10,894 nt of DNA from Bacillota bacterium. Lineage in GTDB: Bacteria > Bacillota > Clostridia > Lachnospirales > Lachnospiraceae. Shown here piece after piece: positions 1 through 7,232 of the stretch (the stretch's first letter is position 1; each line of letters starts with the position of its first letter). Below the pieces are notes generated by a model that worked only from the letters and a program-made list of their open reading frames with translations, had not been told where the DNA came from and made no database searches. The position numbers and the translations under genes are program-made. The stretch spans positions 1 through 10,894 of the forward strand of contig JAEZXP010000132.1 of assembly GCA_023419655.1 (NCBI GenBank). The letters run 5' to 3'.

Positions 1-172
1 TGCCGTCAATCGTTACCAGGGGTCTTTTATATAATTGGTCAAATAATATAGCAACAATCAAAAATATTCCTAATGCTGCCGCAACCACAATCCATACCTT
101 AGGGCTGATTGTCAGCCGCTTCTTACTTGCTTTTTGCTGTGGTCCTTTTATCGTTTTTTTAGATTCATTCAC
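1..172 (-). CDS. N-terminal part of a single-pass membrane protein, possibly a PrsA/SurA-type foldase (partial)
   Basis: Only the first 57 codons lie in the window; the gene runs off the left edge. I chose the GTG at 170-172 (minus strand) because GGAGG at 181-185 sits 8 bases upstream of it. An in-frame ATG at 185-187 would overlap that ribosome binding site. The protein begins with a short, strongly basic cytoplasmic segment rich in Lys, Gln and Ser (residues 1-25). One hydrophobic segment (about 26-44) follows, with no signal-peptidase site, and then the extracytoplasmic stretch LYKRPLVTIDG. A valine-threonine-isoleucine-aspartate-glycine start right after the anchor resembles the entry of the SurA-like N-terminal region in clostridial peptidyl-prolyl isomerase lipoproteins and membrane proteins, but too little is visible to assign a function. 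It is transcribed away from the MoxR operon. Confidence 0.72.
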   Translation of the reverse strand, partial: MNESKKTIKGPQQKASKKRLTISPKVWIVVAAALGIFLIVAILFDQLYKRPLVTIDG

Positions 173-205
173 TTTCGCTACCTCCATAATATTCTCATGA
201 TGATT

Positions 206-233
206 ATTTTAAACGTTTCTGGAAAGAAGTCAA
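206..233 (-). promoter_or_regulatory. Sigma-A type promoter for the leftward membrane protein gene
   Basis: Read on the minus strand, TTGACT (228-233) and TAAAAT (206-211) are separated by 16 bases. Each matches the consensus at five of six positions. The -10 lies about 33 bases upstream of the GTG start at 172, leaving room for a short leader with the GGAGG site. A second possible minus-strand promoter lies farther upstream (320-325 and 297-302). Confidence 0.5.
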
Positions 234-250
234 TAGATGGCATATATTTT

Positions 251-288
251 TCACATATTGGCAAAAGATTTGTCACAAAATATGGCAA
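251..288. repeat. Imperfect direct repeat in the divergent intergenic region, possible operator
   Basis: TCACATATTGGCAA (251-264) is echoed by TCACAAAATATGGCAA (273-288). The two copies start 22 bases apart, about two helical turns, so both would face the same side of the DNA. They share TCACA at the left and GGCAA at the right. They lie just upstream of the proximal leftward promoter and about 50 bases upstream of the rightward promoter, a position where a dimeric or tandem regulator could act on either gene. No known regulator is recognised. Confidence 0.35.
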
Positions 289-296
289 TACTTACA

Positions 297-325
297 TATA
301 TATGAATGCTTTAAACTTTCGTCAA
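297..325 (-). promoter_or_regulatory. Possible second, upstream promoter for the leftward gene
   Basis: On the minus strand TTGACG (320-325) is followed after 17 bases by TATATA (297-302). The -35 matches at five of six positions and the -10 at four. Transcripts from here would run through the imperfect repeats at 251-288. It is weaker than the proximal promoter and could be a chance match in AT-rich DNA. Confidence 0.3.
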
Positions 326-339
326 TCGATGTAAACAAG

Positions 340-367
340 TTGAATTGTAGTAAAAATATGTTATAAT
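340..367 (+). promoter_or_regulatory. Sigma-A type promoter of the MoxR-DUF58-transglutaminase operon
   Basis: TTGAAT (340-345) and a perfect TATAAT (362-367) are separated by 16 bases. Transcription would begin near 374, giving a leader of about 25 bases before the ATG at 400. It is the only good rightward promoter ahead of the operon. Confidence 0.62.
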
Positions 368-399
368 TAGCTTTATAATAATGAGTTAGGGGTATCCGG

Positions 400-1371
400 A
401 TGAGAGCTTATAATAGTAAAGCAATTCAGATTATGGATGAAGTAAATAAAGTAGTTATCGGTAAGAGAGTCATTATAGGAAAGGTTCTTACGGCTATTTT
501 GGCAAAAGGACATATTCTTTTGGAGGATAATCCCGGAGTAGGAAAGACTACCCTGGCATTGGCATTTTCAAAGGCAATGGCCCTTAAACATGGGAGACTT
601 CAATTTACACCGGATGTATTGCCTACGGACGTAGTGGGCTTTCATATGCTGACCAGGAACGGAGAAAGCTATCAGTACAAGCCGGGGGCTATTATGTGTA
701 ATTTGTTCCTGGCGGATGAGATAAACCGAACCTCCAGTAAGACACAATCTGCTTTGTTGGAGGTAATGGAGGAGGGGAAGGTTACGGTTGACAGCGTTAC
801 CAGAGACGTACCCAAGCCCTTTGTAGTGATGGCAACCCAAAATCCCATCGGGTCAATTGGAACACAGATGCTGCCGGAATCACAGCTTGACCGGTTTATG
901 ATAAGGCTGTCTATGGGATATCCTGATATTAAAAGTGAGATTGGTATTCTTAAAGAAAGACAGACTTCCAATCCTCTGGATAAGGTAGTTCAAGTGGTTG
1001 AGAAGGATGAAATTCTGGGAATGCAGAATAAGGTGGATGAAGTCTATATTCATGATTCTATCTACGAGTATATAACTCTTTTGGTTCAGCAGACAAGGGA
1101 AAATCCCCTGATAGAGCTGGGGGTCAGCCCGAGAGGTTCTCTGGCGATAATGAATATGGTAAAGGCCACGGCTTTTTTAAGCGGAAGAGATTATGTGATA
1201 CCCTCCGACGTCCAGTATATCTTTAAGGATGTGGCGGCTCACAGAATGATACTAAAGGCCAAAGCAAGGGTGAATAATATTACGGTGGACAACCTTCTGG
1301 ATGATATCCTGAGGATTGTCAGGCCTCCCAGAATCATTGAGAAGGGAACGGCATCGGAATATGGTGAATAA
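400..1371 (+). CDS. MoxR-family AAA+ ATPase
   Basis: A cytoplasmic ATPase of the MoxR branch of AAA+ proteins, which use ATP hydrolysis to remodel partner proteins and often act with DUF58 or VWA-domain proteins. The 323 residues match the family's usual length. Visible motifs are Walker A NPGVGKTT at residues 44-51, Walker B NLFLADEINR at 101-110, sensor 1 ATQNP at 145-149, the LDRF arginine (R165) expected for the arginine finger, and the sensor 2 stretch GVSPRGS at 241-247, followed by the C-terminal lid helices. All key catalytic residues are present, so it should be active. An AGGGG ribosome binding site lies about 7 bases before the ATG. It is the first gene of the operon, 11 bases before the DUF58 gene. 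The likely partner is that DUF58 protein; the final substrate is not known. Confidence 0.95.
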   Translation: MRAYNSKAIQIMDEVNKVVIGKRVIIGKVLTAILAKGHILLEDNPGVGKTTLALAFSKAMALKHGRLQFTPDVLPTDVVGFHMLTRNGESYQYKPGAIMCNLFLADEINRTSSKTQSALLEVMEEGKVTVDSVTRDVPKPFVVMATQNPIGSIGTQMLPESQLDRFMIRLSMGYPDIKSEIGILKERQTSNPLDKVVQVVEKDEILGMQNKVDEVYIHDSIYEYITLLVQQTRENPLIELGVSPRGSLAIMNMVKATAFLSGRDYVIPSDVQYIFKDVAAHRMILKAKARVNNITVDNLLDDILRIVRPPRIIEKGTASEYGE

Positions 1372-1382
1372 GAGGGTGAAAA

Positions 1383-2624
1383 ATGCTTCAGAATAAGATT
1401 AGGTACTTGATAATCCTTATGATTGCAGGATTACTTGCCATTTTATATAATGAATATTTTATGGGGATTCTTTTTCTTACAGCTATGATTCTTCCGTTTC
1501 TTTTATTTGCCATCTTAAGCTATGTCTACGGCAGGCTTACTTATGAGCTGATTTCGGTTGTCCATGTAGCCAACAAAGAAGATGTGATTCCGATATCCAT
1601 TCAGCTTTATAATCCTACGATATTTCCAATCTCGAATCTGTCTATTACGATAAGCTATTACAATTCTTTTTCCAATAAGAATAAGAAATATAAGCATGAA
1701 TTCAATGTTTCAGTTGACAAGCGAACAACCTCAACCGTTACCTGTAATCTAACATCGGAGCATACGGGGAATCTTATCATATCTCTGTCAGGAATACGGA
1801 TATTTGACTATCTGAGTTTATTTTCCCTAAGAAAAAAGAATCTGGGACAGCTAAAAGTAGCAGTGCTGCCATTATATTACGAATTAACTGAGGATTACAT
1901 GGAGAACAGCTCCAGAATGCAGGTGGAAAGTGATAATTATTCGAATGTAAGGAGCGGAGATGACCCTTCTGAGGTATTTGCAATCCGTGAATACAGGGAA
2001 GGAGACCGGCCGAGCAGAATTCACTGGAAACTCAGTATGAAGCAGGAGCAGCTTATGATGAAGGATTTCAGCGACCCTGTGAATTGCTCGGTAGTAATAT
2101 TTGCGGATTTAGGAGTTCCGAAGGATGAAGAGGTTCTGGGGGCGGCAGATTCCATATTGGAATGTGCCCTGTCCTTGTCCTATTCTTTTATGTTAAAGGG
2201 CAGAATCCATTATTTTTCATGGTATGACAAGTATCTTGGAACCTGCAGGCGGGTTCGAATTGTCAATGAAAAGGATTTGTTTGAAGCAGTCGACGGACTG
2301 CTTAATGGTGGTCCTTACATAGAGGATGTGGATATGGCGGCGGCCTATTTTGCCGAGTATCCCAATGGTCAATATACGGATTTGTTCTATGTAACGAAGA
2401 ACATCACGGACATACAGCTGGAATCCCTGCTTTTGATAAAGGCGGTGGACAGGCAGATTCTGTTTATCAACAGTGTCGGCTCTTCCGAGACCTTAGACGA
2501 ATCCGATTTGCCGTGGGAGCTGCCGATTGCCACAGAAACAATTCGGAAGATGACGGAGACCGGTATCGGCATATTTTCCATAAGTTCATCGAATATAAAG
2601 ACAGGCTTGGAAGGGTTAAAGTGA
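1383..2624 (+). CDS. DUF58 domain membrane protein
   Basis: A 413-residue membrane protein. Two adjacent hydrophobic segments (about 6-23 and 27-48) form an N-terminal hairpin in the membrane, followed by a beta-rich region (about 50-165). The DUF58 hallmark IREYREGDRPSRIHWKLSMK lies at residues 201-220, with the usual basic-histidine-tryptophan core and a following LMMKDF. The remaining part (about 235-413) aligns in order with the VWA-like fold of the family. However, the strand SVVIFADLG (236-244) has no DxSxS metal-binding signature, so metal binding looks lost. DUF58 proteins are usually encoded beside MoxR ATPases and transglutaminase-like proteins, as here. The ribosome binding site AGAGGGTG overlaps the stop codon of the upstream gene, suggesting coupled translation. 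Function is inferred only from family and context. Confidence 0.92.
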   Translation: MLQNKIRYLIILMIAGLLAILYNEYFMGILFLTAMILPFLLFAILSYVYGRLTYELISVVHVANKEDVIPISIQLYNPTIFPISNLSITISYYNSFSNKNKKYKHEFNVSVDKRTTSTVTCNLTSEHTGNLIISLSGIRIFDYLSLFSLRKKNLGQLKVAVLPLYYELTEDYMENSSRMQVESDNYSNVRSGDDPSEVFAIREYREGDRPSRIHWKLSMKQEQLMMKDFSDPVNCSVVIFADLGVPKDEEVLGAADSILECALSLSYSFMLKGRIHYFSWYDKYLGTCRRVRIVNEKDLFEAVDGLLNGGPYIEDVDMAAAYFAEYPNGQYTDLFYVTKNITDIQLESLLLIKAVDRQILFINSVGSSETLDESDLPWELPIATETIRKMTETGIGIFSISSSNIKTGLEGLK

Positions 2625-2634
2625 AGGTGGACAG

Positions 2635-5169
2635 ATGAAGAAAAAGGTTAATGATGGCATCATATTTGATAATACAGTTTGTTTATCAGAGGAAGGCTAT
2701 AAAAAATTTCCTGTCTACATGAGGCTTCTGCAGGCATTAGCCATATTTATCGGAAGCTACTGCTTTATGTCTGTTTTTATAAGGTGCTTCAACCTGCAGA
2801 TTATAAATGATAATAATCTTATCTCAGCAATAATCTTATCCGGCGGTGTAATTTATCTTCTGTCCATCTATCCTGCTTATGATTTTATAAAGATAATCGT
2901 ATTCCTTATTCTATACGGATTGGGTATATATTATCGTTATGAGCAATTAAAAAACGGTTTTTTTATTCTGGAGAATGCCGTTATCAGGCAAGCCAGTGCT
3001 TATTACGGATTCGCAGAATTTAGATTTCTCGCGGATTATAATACTGCCGGCGCGGATAGCACTCTTTTGCTTATTATGGTTAGTATACCGGTAGTGGCGA
3101 TGCTGACCATAGCGCTGGTTCGCGGCAGATTTAAGCTGCTGTGCTATATAGTCCTGCTTCTTCCCGCAGTAGTAAGCTTTGCCATGGGCGTTACCCCTCC
3201 GGAGGCCGACTTGGTTGCGATTATACTTATTGCCTTGTTTTTATCCATATCCAACAGCAATACACTGGGGTCAGCCTATAAAAGTATTATTTACCGCATC
3301 AGTATAAGAGCGGCGGCTATGTTTTGCCTGCTGACACTTTTATTAATCTTTGTTATCAAACAATTTGTACCGGTTGAGAGATATAAGGCTTATGATGGAA
3401 TTCAGGCGGCAAAAACAAAGATTCAGAATTTTATGATGGATTTTTCCATCGAGGAGGTAACGAATAAGCTGACAGATATAAAGCTGAATATCCGCACCAG
3501 CAGGATAAAAAGTACGGGAGGGCTTAGCCTGGGCGAACTGGGAAGAGTAGACCAGGTAACCTATGACGAGACAGAGCATCTTCAGATAACAGTTCCGCTA
3601 AAGTCTGTTATAGAGGGCATCTATCTGAGGGGATATATAGGCAGCATGTATACCGGGGATAGCTGGAAGCCTCATTCCCGGCAGGTCATAGAAAATTATG
3701 AAAAGATGACAGCGAGGATTTCTCAGGAGGAATTTGAGCCTGCTATTGGAAATACCATATTCTTGAATCAGGCGGCTTACCGGCTTTTTATAAATAAGGG
3801 AAGAATCGATATTACTTATTTAAAGGCGAATAAAAACTACATCTATGCCCCTTATTTTACTACCTTTCAAGATAAAGACGAGATTGAATTCGAGTACGAC
3901 CTGGCGGCAAAATCAGATACAGGTATGAGTATAGGAACCTTTGATTACCGCTATAATGTATTCGGTTCAGATAGTACGGATACGAATTTTACAGCAATGC
4001 TGGAGCTGATAAAGGATACGCAGCCTGAGGGGCTCCCGCTTGATGATGAAAAAGAATATCGAAAATTCGTATATGAGACCTATACGATGCTTCCCGAAGA
4101 GGGATTGGAGCGGCTAAAAAATGATTTTTCGAGAGAACAGGTGGGTAAAGCCTCGGAAAATCTTAAGGATGCCATACTATATGTCAAGGATTATCTGAAT
4201 CGGTTTATGAGATATACGCTTGCTCCGGGAAGAACGCCGAAGGATAAGGATTTTGTGGAATATTTTTTATATGAGAATAAGATAGGCTACTGCACGCATT
4301 TTGCTTCTGCGGGAGCTCTTATGCTGCGGGCCATGGGGTATCCTGCCAGATATGTTGAAGGGTATGCCGTGAACAGGTCGGATATATTGGATTCGGAATA
4401 TCTGTATATGGGTGAGACGGAAGGAACGGGCAATGCAATAGGGATTACCGTCAAGGATTATAATGCCCATGCATGGGTCGAGGTATATTATGACGGCTTC
4501 GGATGGATTCCCATAGAATTTACGACTGGCGCGGGTATGGCGGATATGACATATGCGATAGAAGATACGGTTCGGGATATACAGGAGCCGGCAGGGGAAC
4601 CAACGGCTGCACCCACGGATATTCCGCCAAGTCCTACGGCTGTTCCCGGAGAGGATGCCCAGCCGTCGGTTCCGGCACCCGAAGGCAGTGAAAATGTTAA
4701 GATTAGCGTTATAGTAAAGGAAGATGCAAAATCCAAATCAGGCTCATGGTGGTACCTGGGCATTGCGGTGGTATTTGTTTTCTTAGGTTTATACATTTTC
4801 TTAAGAAGGATAAGGAAGAATAATGAGAAGATGAGCGATAACAAAAGAGCGCTGATGCTTTATAAAAATATTGAACAGCTTTTTGTCTTTAGCCAGGAGC
4901 TTCCCCCAAAAGCCAAAAGTCTGGAGGAGAATGAAGCGTATGTCAAAGAGAATCTGACATTCGTTCCAGTTAAGGATTTTGCAAGGTGTATGGATATTAT
5001 AAGAAAAGCCAGGTTCGCAAAAGAACCCATTCGTCCGATGGAATATATGGTGGTTGAGAAATTTTATAATAACCTGTGGAATAAGACATATAACAGGCTT
5101 TCGCGTATGAAGAAAGCATATATGATGGTTAAAATTAGATTAATCTTTGGCAAAAATATGACAAATTAA
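2635..5169 (+). CDS. TgpA-like multi-pass membrane protein with extracytoplasmic transglutaminase-like domain
   Basis: An 844-residue membrane enzyme of the DUF3488/transglutaminase-core type. About seven hydrophobic segments fill residues 30-242 (roughly 30-52, 62-80, 84-100, 142-162, 168-186, 191-207 and 225-243). A long extracytoplasmic part holds the transglutaminase core: NKIGYCTHFASAGALMLRAM carries the catalytic Cys553, NAHAWVEVYYDGFGW carries His612, and WIPIEFTTG puts Glu628 where an Asp is expected. A Pro/Thr/Ala-rich linker (about 650-685) leads to a further membrane segment (705-724), and a basic cytoplasmic C-terminal domain (725-844) resembles DUF4129 in position. Members are thiol enzymes that may crosslink, cleave or amidate proteins; no substrate can be read here. 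The gene starts 10 bases after the DUF58 stop, with AAGGTGG as ribosome binding site. Confidence 0.93.
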   Translation: MKKKVNDGIIFDNTVCLSEEGYKKFPVYMRLLQALAIFIGSYCFMSVFIRCFNLQIINDNNLISAIILSGGVIYLLSIYPAYDFIKIIVFLILYGLGIYYRYEQLKNGFFILENAVIRQASAYYGFAEFRFLADYNTAGADSTLLLIMVSIPVVAMLTIALVRGRFKLLCYIVLLLPAVVSFAMGVTPPEADLVAIILIALFLSISNSNTLGSAYKSIIYRISIRAAAMFCLLTLLLIFVIKQFVPVERYKAYDGIQAAKTKIQNFMMDFSIEEVTNKLTDIKLNIRTSRIKSTGGLSLGELGRVDQVTYDETEHLQITVPLKSVIEGIYLRGYIGSMYTGDSWKPHSRQVIENYEKMTARISQEEFEPAIGNTIFLNQAAYRLFINKGRIDITYLKANKNYIYAPYFTTFQDKDEIEFEYDLAAKSDTGMSIGTFDYRYNVFGSDSTDTNFTAMLELIKDTQPEGLPLDDEKEYRKFVYETYTMLPEEGLERLKNDFSREQVGKASENLKDAILYVKDYLNRFMRYTLAPGRTPKDKDFVEYFLYENKIGYCTHFASAGALMLRAMGYPARYVEGYAVNRSDILDSEYLYMGETEGTGNAIGITVKDYNAHAWVEVYYDGFGWIPIEFTTGAGMADMTYAIEDTVRDIQEPAGEPTAAPTDIPPSPTAVPGEDAQPSVPAPEGSENVKISVIVKEDAKSKSGSWWYLGIAVVFVFLGLYIFLRRIRKNNEKMSDNKRALMLYKNIEQLFVFSQELPPKAKSLEENEAYVKENLTFVPVKDFARCMDIIRKARFAKEPIRPMEYMVVEKFYNNLWNKTYNRLSRMKKAYMMVKIRLIFGKNMTN

Positions 5170-5179
5170 GAATATAGTG

Positions 5180-5188
5180 TGATATACT
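5180..5188 (+). promoter_or_regulatory. Possible extended -10 promoter before the kinase-like gene
   Basis: The 49-base gap after the transglutaminase gene contains TGATATACT, an extended -10 element (TG, one base, TATACT). The best -35 candidate, ATGACA at 5158-5163, is 19 bases away, which is longer than ideal. It may give separate expression of the last two genes of the block, but read-through from the upstream promoter is equally possible since no terminator is seen. Confidence 0.33.
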
Positions 5189-5218
5189 ATGAATGATTAT
5201 TAGGAAAGGGTGTATGCG

Positions 5219-5839
5219 ATGAGAAATATTATTACAATCAGCAGACAGTATGGAAGCGGCGGAAGAGAGATAGGGGAGATGCTGGCTAATAAACTGGGTA
5301 TTCCCTTTTATGACAGGGAAGTTATTACAAGAGCAGCCAAGGAAAGTGGTTTCTCAGAGACGGTATTTGAAAATGTGGAGAAAAAGGCTACCAGCAGCTT
5401 ACTGTATTCAATTGCAATGGGCATGGGTGCATATGGCAGCCATGATATAGGATTTACCCATCTTTCTTTGGATGACCAGGTCTATCTTGCCCAGTCGAAT
5501 GTGATTCGCAAAATGGCGCAGGAAGGGCCCTGTGTTATTGTCGGCAGATGTGCGGATTATATTTTAAGGGATTATAAGGATGTCATTCATGTGTATATAT
5601 GGGCGGATTTGGCTTTCAGGAAGGAAAGGGCGGTTACCCGATATAATCTTCAGGAAGAAAAGGCAGAGGAGAATATAATAAAGATAGATAAGCGCAGAGC
5701 GAATTATTATAATTACCATGCCAATGATAAGTGGGGCAGGGCGGAGAATTATCACCTCTCCATACGGAGTGACTATGTGGGGATTGAAAAATCAGTAGAA
5801 TTGATTGCGGATTATATTAAGTTTGGCAGGAAAGGTTGA
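5219..5839 (+). CDS. Cytidylate kinase-like P-loop protein
   Basis: A soluble 206-residue protein of the cytidylate kinase-like family (the Cytidylate_kin_2 type), common in Clostridia and distinct from the housekeeping CMP kinase. The P-loop region ISRQYGSGGREIG (residues 7-19) has Arg where the canonical Walker A has Lys. It is followed by YDREV (31-35), VGRCADYIL (108-116) and a basic lid segment with DKRR and NYYNYHANDKWG (157-173). Nucleotide binding is likely; the phosphate acceptor is not established for this family. I chose the ATG at 5219 because the AGGAAAGGG site ends 8 bases before it. A GTG at 5210, three codons earlier, lies inside that site. The permease gene follows after 10 bases, so the two are probably co-expressed. 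Confidence 0.87.
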   Translation: MRNIITISRQYGSGGREIGEMLANKLGIPFYDREVITRAAKESGFSETVFENVEKKATSSLLYSIAMGMGAYGSHDIGFTHLSLDDQVYLAQSNVIRKMAQEGPCVIVGRCADYILRDYKDVIHVYIWADLAFRKERAVTRYNLQEEKAEENIIKIDKRRANYYNYHANDKWGRAENYHLSIRSDYVGIEKSVELIADYIKFGRKG

Positions 5840-5849
5840 AAGCGAATAT

Positions 5850-7049
5850 ATGAAGTTAAGAGACCGGTTTAATAGTAAATATATGCAGATATCTCTTTAT
5901 GTAATAATGACGGCTATAATAATATATATCCTTTCCCTGCTGGCAAAAAATGCCCCGTCGATTGTTAAGGATTTGATGGAAAAGGTGGGCTGGCTGATTC
6001 GGGTGATAAGACCTGTAATTCTGGGATTCGTATTTGCTTATCTTCTGGACCCCGCCGTCAATTTTTTTGAAAGAAAGTTTCGCAAGTTCAAGTTGTTTAA
6101 GAAGATGAAAAGACCAAGGACCTGGGCGGCCGTTATAACGGTATTCATTTTGTTCATAGCCTTAGCAGGTCTGGTATCTCTTTTGGTTTTCAGTGTTACG
6201 GACCAGCTGCGGCTGGCCAATCTGGATGATATTGTACGGTTTGCAGAAGGGTATATAAAGAGCCTGGAATCGTTTTATAATTCGATTCTTCAGAACATGG
6301 AGAAGCTGGATATCCGTTCTCATCAGCTGGAACAGTATGTGCAGGAGACCTTGACAGTAATATTGGGTGCTCTAAAGGATTTTGCCCAGGGAACCCTGAA
6401 TACAATTACAAATATATCGGGATATTTTACGACAATTATTTTTGGGTTTATAATAGGCTTTTATTTTATAATTGACGGAAAAATGTTCGTGCTGTATTTA
6501 AAAAAGACATTCAAAGCTCTTTTCTCGGACAACACGAATAATAAAATCTCTGTAATTATTAAGGACTTGGATTATGCTTTTTCGGGATACGTCAGAGGAC
6601 AGCTTGCCGATGCCTTTCTAATGATGATATTAATCAGCCTGGTACTATCCATAACCGGTGTTAAGTTCGCGATTGTCATTGGAATTTTTGCCGGCATTGG
6701 TAATCTTATACCATACTTTGGACCGATTATTGCATATATCAGTACAACGGTGGTCTGCCTTATAAACGGAGAGACACAAAAACTGCTTATATCCATCATA
6801 ATTCTTGCGGTTATTCAATTGCTGGATGGAAATTTTATAGGTCCGAAGCTCCTAAGCCGGTCCATCAAGATTCATCCGCTTATTATAATTGTTTCCCTGA
6901 TTTTTGGCAGCGCGATAGGCGGATTTATGGGTATGCTGCTGGCAGTGCCTGTAGGCGCATATCTGAAGCTGGTATTCGTAAGGTTTATTGAGAACCGGAC
7001 GCTTAAAAAAAAGGAGATGGAAAAATCCGGAGGAAATGAAAATAATTAA
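5850..7049 (+). CDS. AI-2E/PerM family membrane permease (YtvI-like)
   Basis: A 399-residue multi-pass membrane protein of the AI-2E transporter family, which includes autoinducer exporters but also ion or unknown-substrate permeases, so quorum signalling should not be assumed. Hydrophobic segments occur near residues 12-31, 47-66, 92-115, 192-208, 253-269, 271-300, 311-326 and 341-375. Family features include the soluble stretch between the third and fourth segments (about 117-190), GFIIGFYFIIDGK (199-211), SGYVRGQLADAF (245-256), GNLIPYFGPI (284-293) and the C-terminal LDGNFIGPKLLSRSIKIHPL (325-344). The ATG at 5850 is chosen because it starts the conserved part 10 bases after the upstream stop. 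Its own ribosome binding site is poor (AGGAAAGG ends 14 bases away), which suggests translational coupling. Upstream TTG codons at 5805 and 5823 lack better sites. Confidence 0.9.
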   Translation: MKLRDRFNSKYMQISLYVIMTAIIIYILSLLAKNAPSIVKDLMEKVGWLIRVIRPVILGFVFAYLLDPAVNFFERKFRKFKLFKKMKRPRTWAAVITVFILFIALAGLVSLLVFSVTDQLRLANLDDIVRFAEGYIKSLESFYNSILQNMEKLDIRSHQLEQYVQETLTVILGALKDFAQGTLNTITNISGYFTTIIFGFIIGFYFIIDGKMFVLYLKKTFKALFSDNTNNKISVIIKDLDYAFSGYVRGQLADAFLMMILISLVLSITGVKFAIVIGIFAGIGNLIPYFGPIIAYISTTVVCLINGETQKLLISIIILAVIQLLDGNFIGPKLLSRSIKIHPLIIIVSLIFGSAIGGFMGMLLAVPVGAYLKLVFVRFIENRTLKKKEMEKSGGNENN

Positions 7050-7216
7050 AAAAAATTGAAAATTATTGAATCTGTATTTATTTCAATATCGTCTAATAAA
7101 TATCAAAATAGGAAAATGTAAGGAAAAATTAAGATTTTATTTAGACATTATTTAAGCTTTTTAGTGTAGTATTATGTGAGATGCATAGCTTTGAATATAG
7201 GAAGGGAGATTGAAAA
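7050..7216 (+). promoter_or_regulatory. AT-rich upstream region of the ABC operon with a candidate promoter
   Basis: No gene is seen in these 167 bases. No GC-rich terminator follows the permease gene, only an AT-only inverted repeat (7041-7047 with 7061-7067). The best promoter candidate is TAGACA at 7142-7147 with a weak -10 in the overlapping series TGTAGT (7165-7170, spacing 17), TAGTAT (7167-7172) or TATTAT (7170-7175). Transcription would start around 7177-7182 and produce a leader containing the two hairpins and the small ORF. Because the -10 is not clear, an activator may be required. Confidence 0.4.
7129..7166 (+). repeat. TTAAG-like short direct repeats over the ABC operon promoter
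   Basis: TTAAGA (7129-7134), TTAGAC (7141-7146), TTAAGC (7152-7157) and a weaker TTAGTG (7161-7166) start 12, 11 and 9 bases apart, close to one helical turn. Short direct repeats of roughly 11-base period next to a -35 are the usual binding arrangement of OmpR-type response regulators. No regulator gene is in the window. In DNA this AT-rich such words also arise by chance. Confidence 0.3.
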
Positions 7217-7232
7217 ATGAAAATTTTTCAAT
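7209..7232 (+). promoter_or_regulatory. Hairpin 1 in the ABC operon leader, over the leader ORF start codon
   Basis: A perfect 10-base-pair inverted repeat: ATTGAAAAAT (7209-7218) pairs with ATTTTTCAAT (7223-7232) around a GAAA tetraloop (7219-7222), with a possible extra G-T pair outside (7208 with 7233). The ATG of the small ORF (7217-7219) spans the top of the stem and the loop. The purine-rich ribosome binding site AGGAAGGGAG (7199-7208) lies directly on its 5' side. Only one GC pair is present in the stem, so it is weak enough for a ribosome to open. Confidence 0.55.

Noticed and set aside
134..334. Rightward 66-codon ORF in the divergent intergenic region
   Set aside because: It starts inside the leftward gene in antisense, has no ribosome binding site, covers both leftward promoter candidates and encodes an unrecognisable aromatic-rich peptide. 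The leftward GTG gene with GGAGG explains the region better.
3435..3450. Perfect hairpin GATGGA-TTTT-TCCATC
   Set aside because: Short, internal to the transglutaminase gene and without context. It is expected by chance and coding sequence explains it.
4488..4844. 118-codon minus-strand ORF opposite the transglutaminase C-terminal part
   Set aside because: Antisense to the Pro/Thr-rich linker and final membrane segment of a clear gene. Its length comes from the biased composition of the opposite strand.
5210..5218. Earlier GTG start for the kinase-like gene
   Set aside because: The GTG lies at the end of the AGGAAAGGG ribosome binding site, leaving no room for initiation, whereas the ATG at 5219 has ideal spacing.
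5805..5849. Upstream TTG starts (5805, 5823) for the permease gene
   Set aside because: They lie inside the kinase-like gene without a ribosome binding site, and the added residues do not match the family's N-terminus.
7041..7067. Inverted repeat AATAATT/AATTATT after the permease gene as a terminator
   Set aside because: The stem is seven AT pairs only and has no GC core or following T run, so it would not terminate transcription on the + strand.
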